Below, one piece after another: positions 25,857-34,418 of a stretch of 49,277 nt of DNA. Source of the DNA: an uncultured Hyphomicrobiales bacterium (GTDB taxonomy: Bacteria; Pseudomonadota; Alphaproteobacteria; Rhizobiales; Beijerinckiaceae); the NCBI GenBank assembly GCA_903932535.1, contig CAIZGR010000238.1:1-49277 (forward strand). The letters are read 5' to 3'. Both the position numbers and the translations under genes were made by a program. The notes beneath the pieces are model-generated. The model worked only from the letters and a program-made list of their open reading frames with translations. It was not told the DNA's origin and made no database searches. The stretch's first letter is position 1. Every line of letters begins with the position of its first letter.

Positions 25857-27535
25857 CGTCCCGCCTCCGGGCAGGCGACCAGCACCTCGACCAGGGGGAG
25901 TTCCGCCCGGGGTCCGTTCGTGAGACGGAACGTCAGAACGTTTTCACCGTTACGCAAGACGCCATCGGGGATCTTCAAGGCGCGAAACGGCAGGCCCGGA
26001 TCTTCGGGCAGGCCGAGCGCGTTGGGATCGGCCGGGTCCGTCAGAGGCTGGCCGTTCAGCGCGACCGAGAATTCGCCGACGCTGTTCTGCGACCGATTCT
26101 GGCGCGCAACATAGCGGATCAAAGCGCTTTCGCCTCCGTTCTCCGAGGGCGGCAGGACCTGCATCCTGAGAGTTATGCTCCCGCCGGGGACGATCTGGGC
26201 TGGCATGGGCGCGAAGCCTTGGAACCCCTGGAAATAAACGGTGCTGAGAAACCAGGATTGAACCGGGCAGTCCGCGCGCGCCGGCGCCTTCAGCCGCGCG
26301 ATCACCGCAAAAGGCGGCTCGCGCCCTGCGCCGCCCCGTCCATCGACATAGCTGCGATAATAGACGAAGTTGAACAGCGAGATGCTGTCGCAGCCCTTGC
26401 TCTGCGCGAGATGGGCGGTCGTGACGTCGTCGGCCGGCGCCGCGTAAAGCAGCATGTCGTCGTGCGGGCGGCGCGGCGTCTGGTGCATGAGAAAGTGTTT
26501 GGCCTCCGCCATCTCCAGGGTCAGGCGCAGGCCCGTCGCGGCGGCACGGATGGCGTCGAAATCGACGTCCTGGCTCGTGAAATTGTTGCTCGACAGATTG
26601 AGGCGGTCGACCCCGAGTGCGCGCAGGCGGGGCAGATCCAGTCCGAGCGCCGCAAAGGCGCCGAGCTTCGGAGGGACCCGCAGCGCCAACTCGCGGCCCT
26701 TGCGGCCGGAATCCAGGGCCGCCCGCACCGCCTCGAGGAATCCTTCGACGATCCGGCGCCGCTCGATGAGCGGCAGGTCGTCCGCGAACAGGCGAGGAAA
26801 ACGCATGAAATCGAGTTCGAGGCCGTCAATGTCGTAGTTGCGCGCCAGTTCGGAGGCGAGGGCGAGCTTGTGCGCCACGGCCTCGGCATGCGCCCAGTTC
26901 CAGAGATGGTCCTCGGCGCGGTCTGAGGCGGCGTCGAAGCGCCACTCGGGATGTTCCATATGAACCCTGGAGATCCAGTACGGGAGCGACTGCAACCAGC
27001 CCGGCACGTCCGGATCATGCAGATGCGCGCGGGTGAAGGCCGGCGACTTGCCCGAGAAATAGATCGTGTGCATGTCGTTCAGGCGAAAGGAGGCCAGCAT
27101 TGGGACGCCGCGCATCCGGCAATGCTTGAGGGCGACCGCGACGATGTCGCCGCCCTCGACCATGTAGCGCGCTAGACCCAAAAGCGGTTCGTCGTAAGCT
27201 TTCGAAAACCACAGAAAGTGGTCCGCGGCCGGATAGACATCACTTTTCCAGAGCGGGACCCATCCGGTCCCCGGCTGGTTGACATAGACGTCGATTCCGG
27301 CGTCGACCGCCTCGTCGATGCATGCCGCCACTTCGGCGTCGCTGACCGCCTGACCGCGCCGATGATAGGGCGAGGCCACCGAGTCGAGGTCGGTGGTGTC
27401 GTCGTTGTAGTAGACGCGCAGCGCACGCAGATCGCCGGCCCACGCCGGCATAGTCGAACCCAGCCAGCGGCCGGCGAACAGCCAGACGGAAACCCTCAGG
27501 AGAGCGCGGCGGGATAAGCGCTGGACGGTTTTCAG
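25853..27535 (-). CDS. Exported glycoside-hydrolase-like protein with CTG start
   Basis: From ATG 27451 the protein has 532 aa and starts with MPAWAGDLRALRVYYNDD. Upstream in frame, CTG at 27535 begins LKTVQRLSRRALLRVSVWLF then AGRWLGST. This would add 28 residues forming a signal peptide with SRRALL (Tat-like) and an AWA cleavage site just before GDLRALRV. GAAGG lies a few bases before the CTG; no ATG/GTG/TTG exists before the upstream TAA. The main domain has YDIDGLELDFMRFPRLF, like family-10-like glycoside hydrolases (GHL10/DUF4015), and a barrel-type N-terminus. The C-terminus looks like a beta-sandwich. It probably acts on polysaccharide in the periplasm or outside; activity not proven. 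Confidence 0.72.
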   Translation of the reverse strand: MKTVQRLSRRALLRVSVWLFAGRWLGSTMPAWAGDLRALRVYYNDDTTDLDSVASPYHRRGQAVSDAEVAACIDEAVDAGIDVYVNQPGTGWVPLWKSDVYPAADHFLWFSKAYDEPLLGLARYMVEGGDIVAVALKHCRMRGVPMLASFRLNDMHTIYFSGKSPAFTRAHLHDPDVPGWLQSLPYWISRVHMEHPEWRFDAASDRAEDHLWNWAHAEAVAHKLALASELARNYDIDGLELDFMRFPRLFADDLPLIERRRIVEGFLEAVRAALDSGRKGRELALRVPPKLGAFAALGLDLPRLRALGVDRLNLSSNNFTSQDVDFDAIRAAATGLRLTLEMAEAKHFLMHQTPRRPHDDMLLYAAPADDVTTAHLAQSKGCDSISLFNFVYYRSYVDGRGGAGREPPFAVIARLKAPARADCPVQSWFLSTVYFQGFQGFAPMPAQIVPGGSITLRMQVLPPSENGGESALIRYVARQNRSQNSVGEFSVALNGQPLTDPADPNALGLPEDPGLPFRALKIPDGVLRNGENVLTFRLTNGPRAELPLVEVLVACPEAGR

Positions 27536-27763
27536 CCGTTAAGCCTTCGTGGATGGTGGACAACCGTCCTCTTCACTAGAGCAGTATCCGATCAAGGGGA
27601 ATCCCCTCCGCCAACGGGGTTCGCGGTCCACAACGAGAGCGCTGTTGCCGCATCTCCAATCATACACCCATTTATCAACTAACGCATTTCCCTTGTCATC
27701 AACCGAGGTTAGCATTCTTTCCTCCTAGAGGAACTTAACGGTGCTCCCCCAGCGGGTCACGCC

Positions 27764-27848
27764 ACCGCTTACTCCCTCTTCCCCAACAACGACACTTACC
27801 ACCTCATTAACCACATAATGTGAACGCATTCAACCAGTTTGTAGGCCC
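27764..27848 (-). repeat. SIS-gene 3' tail, copy D (most decayed)
   Basis: 85 bp aligned without gaps to 34426-34510, about 73% identical by eye. Remaining coding memory reads VECVHIMWLM on the minus strand. It is followed, about 220 bp on, by the glycoside-hydrolase-like gene. No other gene is seen between 27536 and 28092. Confidence 0.75.
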
Positions 27849-28092
27849 CGAATCGAGCCGGACTGATTTTGGCAGTCGGCGCAGGGGCCTTAGCTCGCCG
27901 GGAGCGACCGATCGCACGAATGCACGCAACGGAGGTGCTCGACGAGCGGCACGACCCGAATTCGGCTCTTCGGAGGTTGATCAACGCGATCGTACGAGAT
28001 TTCCTGATCCATTGCAACCCTAAGCTGGCAAGCCGCCTCTTTACAATCAAGGGGCGGCCTTCCTCATCGAGCGCACAAATGGATTGATCATA

Positions 28093-28878
28093 TCATTCCG
28101 GCATCAACGCCCAAAGCTCGTAAAGCGAGCTGTATACGATTGCTTCCCGTGCCTCATCGAGTTTCTCGATCGGGACTGCATAAAAATTCCACGGGCCGTT
28201 GAACCTGCTCATCTCCGCAGTGACTTGATAGCCAAAAATATCGAGCACCTGATACTTCCGCTCTTCGAAGAACCTGTAAAAGTCGGCCATCGTGTAATTG
28301 TTCAGCGCGGCGCTGCCGCCACGGCCGTCCTCGAAAGCGAAAAGAGGCCGACTGTCCTTCATCAATCGTGTGGCACCCCTGAACACAAGAAACTCCGCTC
28401 CTTCGACATCGATTTTCACAAATCGCGGTGAATGCCCGGAGAGGACATCGTCTAAAATGTCGACACGCACTTGAATGGCCCGGCTTTGCGAGTTTTCCGG
28501 AAGTCCGGCGCGCACCTTCAGGCCGGACATTGCAGGGGCCGCCAAGTTGTGATGAAATGTTTCTATCCCTGCCTGATCGGCGATCGCTATATTCTGCAAC
28601 AAGACACGGTCAACCAGATCCTTATCGCGAATTTGGACTTGCAGCTGCGCCGCCAATTCCGGAATGGGCTCGAAGCCGAAGACTCGCCCTCCGACGCCAA
28701 CGCAATCGGCGAGCGGAAAGAGGTGGCGACCGACGTTAACGCCAACGTCAACTGCCACATCGCCCGGCTTAAGCCACATGCGGTAGGTTCGCTCTATGAT
28801 TGACTCCGAAGCGACCGCGAGCGTTTTCTTGTGTTTGAGCGGAAGTGCCCACAATTCGCCCAAGGAATCCCGATTCAT
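28093..28878 (-). CDS. FkbM-family methyltransferase (second copy)
   Basis: SAM-dependent methyltransferase, 261 aa. Motif I is AVDVGVNVGRHLFPLADCVG (about residues 41-60), followed by FGFEPIPE and the FkbM hallmark PRFVKIDVEGAEFLVFRGA. It ends FYAVPIEKLDEA. FkbM proteins O-methylate sugars or small molecules, and are frequent in O-antigen and capsule loci. A decayed SIS tail (copy C) lies about 90 bp upstream. It differs strongly from the first copy, so it is not a recent duplication. Start ATG 28878 gives MNRDSLGELWALPL. Confidence 0.88.
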   Translation of the reverse strand: MNRDSLGELWALPLKHKKTLAVASESIIERTYRMWLKPGDVAVDVGVNVGRHLFPLADCVGVGGRVFGFEPIPELAAQLQVQIRDKDLVDRVLLQNIAIADQAGIETFHHNLAAPAMSGLKVRAGLPENSQSRAIQVRVDILDDVLSGHSPRFVKIDVEGAEFLVFRGATRLMKDSRPLFAFEDGRGGSAALNNYTMADFYRFFEERKYQVLDIFGYQVTAEMSRFNGPWNFYAVPIEKLDEAREAIVYSSLYELWALMPE

Positions 28879-28944
28879 AATTCTTCGCCCTTCAAGATTG
28901 GATCGCCGCTTTGTTTGTGAGATGCGTCATGCGACAGCTTTTGG

Positions 28945-29018
28945 CGCCCATCCCCCCCGAAACCCTCACGCCACCGCATATTCCGCCGTCCCCACCAGCA
29001 TATCCACCACCGTCATCC
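28945..29018 (-). repeat. SIS-gene 3' tail, copy C (shortened)
   Basis: 28973-29018 matches the corresponding part of copy B with about one mismatch in 45 bp, after which similarity decays (CGCCACGCCCTTAAACGCATC). Left flank 28945-28972 (GCCCATCCCCCCCGAAACCC) is also shared with copy B, so B and C derive from a relative of the SIS gene ending EYAVA. Confidence 0.8.
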
Positions 29019-29108
29019 GCCACGCCCTTAAACGCATCACAGGGTCGTTTCCGTCGCGTTTGCTGTATTGTACTCGTCATGTGCATGTGCGGCGAGCAGC
29101 CCGAAAAA

Positions 29109-29936
29109 TCACGACACAATCAAGCCCGCTTTGCGCTGCTCCCGCTGGATGTCGTGCATGAACTGTTGCGCCAAAGGCGCTTCGGAAGGCAAGCCGACAC
29201 ACTGCCAAGGCACCCCGCCGCGCTGCCAATCCATGGCCTCGAATGGGTACCCGAACACGTCGTACAATCGGTAACTTATTGAAGCAAAGAAGCCAAAGAA
29301 ATCCTCCTTCGAATAGCGATAATCTTCTGCGCTCTCTGAGCGCCCATTCTCAAAAACAACAACTGGTCTATTTCTCGCTAGAATTCTCTTCGCTCCCACC
29401 AAAGCGTCGAATTCGCCGCCCTCCAGATCGAGCTTCATAAAGGTCAGGCGGCTCAAGTCTGAAATTTCGTCGTCGAGGCGCACCGCCCGGACCGTGGTCG
29501 GGACGTAACGCACCGTTTTCTTCAGTTCTTCCGTCAGCCGACGAGGCTGCAGGGCGCTCATACCGTAGGCGCCGCCTTGAGTGAAATGAAATGTCACCGA
29601 CCCTGCCGCGCGAGCGACTGCGACTTCGTGAAGGACGACCCTGTCCGATACGCCGGCCGCGGCGACGCGTTCCTTGAGCCACGGCAACACCACGGGCGAC
29701 ACCTCGGGCGACACCTCGAAGCTGTGAACCTTGCCGTTCTGACCTACCAAACGCGCCATTGCAATCGTATGCCGGCCCACATTAGCTCCGCAGTCGACAA
29801 CGACATCACCGTCCCCAATCGTTTTCGTGAATATCGCGGCGGTTATTGCTTCCAAGAGTTCTGCATAGGCTGCCATATCCAATGTCTTTCGCGCGGCTTG
29901 GTAAACCTCGTCACGCGAGATCGCTGTGGCGCTCAT
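29109..29936 (-). CDS. FkbM-family methyltransferase (first copy)
   Basis: 275 aa. Motif I VVDCGANVGRHTIAMARLVG, acidic strand HSFEVSPE, and the FkbM block TFMKLDLEGGEFDALVGAKR. A small duplication gives SPEVSPVV in the protein (9-bp repeat at about 29694-29712). ATG 29936 yields MSATAISRDEVYQAARKTLD. Probably methylates a sugar of the surface glycan. Flanked on both sides by SIS-tail copies B (about 110 bp upstream) and C (about 90 bp downstream), so it looks like an individually acquired cassette. Confidence 0.88.
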   Translation of the reverse strand: MSATAISRDEVYQAARKTLDMAAYAELLEAITAAIFTKTIGDGDVVVDCGANVGRHTIAMARLVGQNGKVHSFEVSPEVSPVVLPWLKERVAAAGVSDRVVLHEVAVARAAGSVTFHFTQGGAYGMSALQPRRLTEELKKTVRYVPTTVRAVRLDDEISDLSRLTFMKLDLEGGEFDALVGAKRILARNRPVVVFENGRSESAEDYRYSKEDFFGFFASISYRLYDVFGYPFEAMDWQRGGVPWQCVGLPSEAPLAQQFMHDIQREQRKAGLIVS

Positions 29937-30022
29937 CGAATTCTCTCCAGTCGGCCGGTCACTCGGCCCATCTCACAATACTGCTTATTCCGGCTTGTCC
30001 CGAAATCTCGCGCCAGTTTCTT

Positions 30023-30172
30023 GAGCCCATCCCCCCGAAACCCCTACGCCACCGCATATTCCGCCTTCCCCACCAGCATATCCACCACCGTCATCAACCA
30101 CACCATGTGCACGCATTCAACCACGTTGTAGGCCCGCGACTCCAGCCAAAAATCGATGTCGGACAGCTTTCG
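30023..30172 (-). repeat. SIS-gene 3' tail, copy B (near identical)
   Basis: 30051-30172 matches 34426-34547 at 121 of 122 positions by eye and encodes RKLSDIDFWLESRAYNVVEC then VHMVWLMTVVDMLVGKAEYA, ending in TAG at 30044. There is no start or N-terminal part of the SIS gene: the homology ends abruptly at 30172. Confidence 0.92.
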
Positions 30173-30242
30173 CCGAGTTGCGGGCTCCGAACGGGCGAGG
30201 GAGAGGACCCTCGGGCCGCCGGCCTTCGCTCGTTCCGCCCCT

Positions 30243-30848
30243 TCACCAGATGGGAGACCGTCCGCGATAGAGGCGCATGCCGTGGGGCGGGTCATCCGGG
30301 GCAGGAATGGGCTCGAGAAACGCGGCCGCGTCAAGGGCTTCCGGGATTTTCGGCGTGAGATAGATCACGAACAGTCGGCGAAACGGCGCGCGCCCGAGGT
30401 TCTCGACCATCCGCTTCATCACCGGAATCCAGAACGGATTGTGCAGGAACACGACCAGGTCGCCCGGGGGGAATTGGTAGGCGCCGGCGTCGCCCGCCAC
30501 CACGGACGCATTCCGAAAGCCCATGATGGCGATGTTGCGCTTCGCGATCTCCACGAGCTCTTCTGCGAACTCGACTCCGATCACGGTCGAAAAGCCCATT
30601 TGCGCGGCGACCAGCAGGGCGCGCCCCTTGCCGCAGCCGAGGTCGATGAAGGTGAAGTCGCCCGGATCGATTCCCGTCGCTTTCACCGCCGCGTGGACGC
30701 GGTCCGGCGTCACGCCCAGATACGAACTGGCCTGCGAGACCAGCGGCGACGCCGTCTTCATGTCCTGAGACAAGATCTTGCCGGCGGTGTCCGTGCCGTA
30801 TGTCGTGTCGAACAGTCGCCCGTCCATATCCCAGGGTTCGAATTCCAT
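30243..30848 (-). CDS. Class I SAM-dependent methyltransferase
   Basis: 201 aa from ATG 30848, chosen because AGGAGG lies 7-12 nt in front. The frame upstream is open but Arg-rich and overlaps the ligase gene. Motif I FIDLGCGKGRALLVAAQMGF (about residues 66-85), acidic IGVEFAEELVEIAKRN, and DLVVFLHNPFW. It follows the amino acid:carrier-protein ligase by 52 bp, so it may act in the same pathway, for instance on the carried amino acid or final glycan. Substrate not deducible. Confidence 0.85.
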   Translation of the reverse strand: MEFEPWDMDGRLFDTTYGTDTAGKILSQDMKTASPLVSQASSYLGVTPDRVHAAVKATGIDPGDFTFIDLGCGKGRALLVAAQMGFSTVIGVEFAEELVEIAKRNIAIMGFRNASVVAGDAGAYQFPPGDLVVFLHNPFWIPVMKRMVENLGRAPFRRLFVIYLTPKIPEALDAAAFLEPIPAPDDPPHGMRLYRGRSPIW

Positions 30849-30900
30849 GCGTGCGTCCTCCTGCAAGGGTGTTGGGCAGCGCCTGCTGGCCTCGGCCCGC

Positions 30901-32109
30901 CTACGAGAAGATGCCCCGCAAGGCGTTTGGCCAGGTCTCCGGATCGAACCCATGCTGGGAAAAAAGCGCGAACACGAGCCGTTCGAGACCCCAGCCGACG
31001 CAGGCGGTCGACGCGATCTCGCCGTCGGGAAGGCGAATGCCGAACGCCTCGCCAAAGAAGGGCCCGTGCATGTTGATCGATCCGGCGGCCAGGGTCCGTT
31101 CCTTGCCGTTCTCGCCCGGCTCGATCGGCAGGCGAAACTCATATTTTACATCCTTGACGCGCTGCCAGAACGATTGCGGGCCATAAACCGTCGGGAAGAA
31201 CGCGTCGGTGGCGGACTCCACCCGGCAGGCCAAGTCCCATTCCCGGGCGAGTTCGTCCAGCAGTTTCAGCATCGTCTGCCGCGCTGCCAGCGTGAACGCT
31301 TCCGAACCGATGAAAACGAGCTCCCGCACGTTGAATTCCCACAGGCGCTCGAGCCCTCTCATGTTGCGCGATTCGTACCGGAAGACCCGACCCGACCAGG
31401 TCAGGACCAGCGGCGCGGGGTCGATGATCTGACCCTGCAGCCGTTCATAACACGGGAAACAAGCGGCGGGATTGAGGCACCGCTGCGGTGCCGTGACGCT
31501 GCCGGCAGCCGGCGCGGAGAAGACAGCGCCGCCATTCGCCGCCCGGAACTGCTCGAGTTCGTCGAAATCCTCGACCATATGGCAGACGAACGACGCCGCG
31601 TTCGGATGTGAGGAGAAGTAGCCGACGCGGTGCAAAAGGTTGGGAGAAACCATGGCCGGATACATCTGGTCCACGGCGTTGAACGCGGCGCGGTAGGCTT
31701 CGGCCAGACGGGCGTCGAGCGTGGTCAACAGTTTGAGAGCCGCGCCGGCGAGGCTGACCTGCCCGTCGGCATGCTCGAACATCCACCGGCGCTGGATGAG
31801 TTCTTCGTTGACCCGCCGCGCGATCGGTTTTCCGTTTTCGCGCTCATAGTGCACGGTGATCGGAATATCGCGCGCCGCGCGCACCATCGAACTGATGGCG
31901 CGGTGCGCCTTGGCCAGCACAGTTTCCGTATCGGCGCCGGGACGCGCAACAATCGTGACGCCTCTCCGATCCGCATTGACCGACAAACGCTCGATATCGG
32001 GCGAGAAATAGACCGACGCCTTCTCGATGTCGTCAGCAATCGCAGCGGGAATATCGATGGCCAATACAACGCTCGGCGAGGCGGACGAGAACAATTCGTC
32101 GAGGTTCAT
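30901..32109 (-). CDS. Class II aaRS-like amino acid:[carrier protein] ligase
   Basis: 402 aa, related to the catalytic core of seryl-tRNA synthetase but without a tRNA-binding arm. Motif 2 reads FRYESRNMRGLERLWEF and motif 3 GWGLERLVFALF. Cys residues in PAACFPCYE and STACVGWGLER, with Glu in motif 2, fit the zinc site described for the Bradyrhizobium and Agrobacterium amino acid:CP ligases. Those enzymes activate Gly or Ala and load a phosphopantetheinylated carrier protein. An N-terminal domain of about 110 residues (VVLAIDIPAAIADDIEKASV) makes it longer than those I know. The carrier-protein gene ends 36 bp upstream. The amino acid specificity cannot be read here. Confidence 0.85.
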   Translation of the reverse strand: MNLDELFSSASPSVVLAIDIPAAIADDIEKASVYFSPDIERLSVNADRRGVTIVARPGADTETVLAKAHRAISSMVRAARDIPITVHYERENGKPIARRVNEELIQRRWMFEHADGQVSLAGAALKLLTTLDARLAEAYRAAFNAVDQMYPAMVSPNLLHRVGYFSSHPNAASFVCHMVEDFDELEQFRAANGGAVFSAPAAGSVTAPQRCLNPAACFPCYERLQGQIIDPAPLVLTWSGRVFRYESRNMRGLERLWEFNVRELVFIGSEAFTLAARQTMLKLLDELAREWDLACRVESATDAFFPTVYGPQSFWQRVKDVKYEFRLPIEPGENGKERTLAAGSINMHGPFFGEAFGIRLPDGEIASTACVGWGLERLVFALFSQHGFDPETWPNALRGIFS

Positions 32110-32144
32110 GGCTGACCCTTACTCCGATTTCAACGCCGACTTCG

Positions 32145-32396
32145 TCAACGCGCCGCGCTCGTGAGCGTCTTGATTTGCTGCACAATATCGCCGACGTTTG
32201 TCATTGTCTTGAGAAACTCGTTCGGAAATGCCACCTGAAAGCGCGATTCCAACGCCAGAATCAAATTCAGGTGATTGAAAGAGTCCCACCCTTTAACATC
32301 TCTGGACGTGGTTTGCGCGCTGATCTCAGTCACGCTCGGCCCGAAGGTTTCGCGGAACACGTTCAAGAGTCCCGCGTAAATCTCCTCTTCAGACAT
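32145..32396 (-). CDS. Acyl carrier protein (aminoacyl carrier candidate)
   Basis: 83 aa from ATG 32396, with AGGAAGG nine nt ahead; ATG 32402 is an in-frame alternative. Four-helix ACP fold: MSEEEIYAGLLNVFRETF, then DVKGWDSFNHLNLILALESR with the serine (WDS) that accepts 4'-phosphopantetheine. DSF replaces the commoner DSL. It overlaps the stop of the WcbI-TPR gene and precedes the aaRS-like ligase by 36 bp. Close pairing with the ligase suggests it carries an amino acid thioester rather than a fatty acid. Confidence 0.9.
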   Translation of the reverse strand: MSEEEIYAGLLNVFRETFGPSVTEISAQTTSRDVKGWDSFNHLNLILALESRFQVAFPNEFLKTMTNVGDIVQQIKTLTSAAR

Positions 32397-34227
32397 CGCC
32401 ATTCGCCTTCCTGGACAAACCGAGCGCCATCGACACCCTCTGCTTTATCTTTTCGTCGCCGAGCGCCAATTCATGAGCGCGGCGGTAGGAGTCCAGCGCG
32501 CCTCCCGGCTGACTGCTGGAAAGGAGAATGTCGCCGAGCAGACGCCGGAAGTCGGTGCGATTTGCGTCGAGCGCGATCGCGTGCCGGACTGCGGCTTCCG
32601 CTTGATCGTGAGGACCGCTACGATGAAGTGCGCTCGCGAGTCCGAACCAGGAAAACGGATCGTTGCCGGACAATCCGATTGCCTGCCGAAAGGCGTCCGC
32701 CGCTTCGTCCAGATGCGAGGTGGCGAGGGCGGCCCATCCCACCTGTTTGTAAAGGGGCCCGGACCCGGGGTTGAGGCGAACGGCCCTTCGAGCCAGTTCT
32801 ATGGCCTCGTCGAGTTTCCCCATCTCCCGATAGACATCAGCAAGTTTCCCCAAGGTATCGGCGTCGCGCCCATTCAGTTCGATTGCGCGTTCGAAGCAAT
32901 TTGCAGCTTCGGCCTGCTCACCGGCCCAGCGGTATTCGTCACCGAGTTCGATCCAGCCATTGGTGTCATATGGGTCAAGGCGGAGAGCCTCTCTGTACGC
33001 CGACCGCGCTTCCGGGAATTGCCGGGTCGCGCGAAAGTTTCGTCCTAAAAGGCGATGATAGTAGGACGAGGCGGGAACGAGGGCTATGGCGGCATTTATA
33101 GCATCGAACGCTTCCGAAGTCTTCTTCAGATGCAGGAAAATTTCAGAACGACACGCCTGGAATCGGGCAATGCCGCAAACGTCCGGATCGCCGGCCGCCA
33201 GGTCGCACTCGCCAATCGCTTCTCCTGGACGCCCCTGGAACAGAAGATTGGCCCCCAGATAGTAGCGCGCTTGCATGTTGCCCGGGTCAGCAGCGATGGC
33301 CTCACGAAGGTCGCGTTCACCGGTCGCCCGATCCCCGCCGCCCCTGAAGGTGTGCCTGTATCCAGTGTAGAGCCTGCGGTCGAACTGAAAACCGATATAT
33401 CTGCGAACCCATTCCTCGTATGTATAAAATCCATCGTGATCAAGCCTATATCGGAGATCGGGACGCCACCATTCCAGCTGAAAGTGTTCGGCGACCCGCG
33501 GATGGATCGGGGCGTCGTGATTGCGGAGCGTCGCCAAGTCGTCCATTCGCGATCGAAGCGCGCTCTTGACAGTCTGGTCGTTGCTCAGACGAAGAAAGTC
33601 CATAAAGGGATCGATGATTTCCGCGAAAAAAGACCATGTCGGATGACCAGCGTCCCAAAATAAGCGCTCCGAACGAAACCGCTTTTCGATTTGCGGCCAA
33701 AAGCCGAAGTCGCAATCTTTTTCGTTTGCCAAGAATTGTTGCTTCGTCATCTCGTAAAGGCGATCGAGGTTTGTCAGTTTCAGGGGGTCGATCGCCATGA
33801 AACGGCGAAAGGCCTCGTCCGCGTCCGTCTCCGTTTCAATAATGCTTGCCAGTTGCGCGTCGCTCACATACGGATTGAAGATGCCATTGTCGATAAATGG
33901 GGGCTCCCAGAACGCTTTTGGATGGGCGCGCGTCGCGAACGGCCACAGGAAATTCAGCCGTACGGCCGGGTAACGAAACTGTCTCGCGCTCGCTGGCGCG
34001 TATTCGGCGAGCGGGTCCGAGATTCCTTGCCCGACCTGGCGAATGTATAGATCCGCAGTTCTCGCAAAGTCCGCGTACTCCTTGGCTTTATCGCCATTTT
34101 CCTGGTAGTTCCGAACGCACAATACCTCAAGAGAACCACGTGTGATAGAACGCAGCTCCCGAACGATTTGTTCCAGAACGCCTCCTAGGCAATTACCGGT
34201 TATCAGAACTCTGCGCGAATGGTTCAT
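32389..34227 (-). CDS. WcbI-domain / TPR fusion protein
   Basis: 612 aa from ATG 34227 (CGGAG 9-13 nt ahead; the frame upstream of it crosses the SIS tail and is not real). N-terminal ~270 residues match the WcbI capsule-biosynthesis family: RRVLITGNCLGGVLEQIVRE, RQFRYPAVRLNFLWPFATRA and FWDAGHPTWSFFAEII. WcbI binds CoA and is considered an acyltransferase for capsular polysaccharide. The rest is TPR repeats, with units such as ARYYLGANLLFQGRPGEAIG, GWIELGDEYRWAGEQAEAAN and KLADVYREMGKLDEAIELAR. Its 3' end overlaps the ACP gene. An acyl or aminoacyl transfer role with that ACP is the natural hypothesis. Confidence 0.8.
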   Translation of the reverse strand: MNHSRRVLITGNCLGGVLEQIVRELRSITRGSLEVLCVRNYQENGDKAKEYADFARTADLYIRQVGQGISDPLAEYAPASARQFRYPAVRLNFLWPFATRAHPKAFWEPPFIDNGIFNPYVSDAQLASIIETETDADEAFRRFMAIDPLKLTNLDRLYEMTKQQFLANEKDCDFGFWPQIEKRFRSERLFWDAGHPTWSFFAEIIDPFMDFLRLSNDQTVKSALRSRMDDLATLRNHDAPIHPRVAEHFQLEWWRPDLRYRLDHDGFYTYEEWVRRYIGFQFDRRLYTGYRHTFRGGGDRATGERDLREAIAADPGNMQARYYLGANLLFQGRPGEAIGECDLAAGDPDVCGIARFQACRSEIFLHLKKTSEAFDAINAAIALVPASSYYHRLLGRNFRATRQFPEARSAYREALRLDPYDTNGWIELGDEYRWAGEQAEAANCFERAIELNGRDADTLGKLADVYREMGKLDEAIELARRAVRLNPGSGPLYKQVGWAALATSHLDEAADAFRQAIGLSGNDPFSWFGLASALHRSGPHDQAEAAVRHAIALDANRTDFRRLLGDILLSSSQPGGALDSYRRAHELALGDEKIKQRVSMALGLSRKANGDV

Positions 34228-34418
34228 CAATAGTACTCCGGCTCGGACTATCAAGTCCCGATATTCCCGCGGAAATATCGCGGTGCGCCACTTTTTTTCC
34301 GCCGACTGAATCCTGACCCGCCCCAAATCACCCAAGTAAGCTGGATGTTTCTGACATTCTTTGCGGTCGATCCCATCTCCGCGCGTCGCAGGTAATCGAC
34401 AGTTGGAACGAGCGGAAA

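Noticed and set aside
28093-29936. Recent tandem duplication of the two FkbM genes
   Set aside because: Sequence similarity is limited to family motifs; only the separating SIS tails are alike.
30044-30334. A 96-codon ORF on the minus strand
   Set aside because: Only its last ~41 codons match the SIS protein; the N-terminal part comes from the methyltransferase tail. It is treated as tail copy B, not as a gene.
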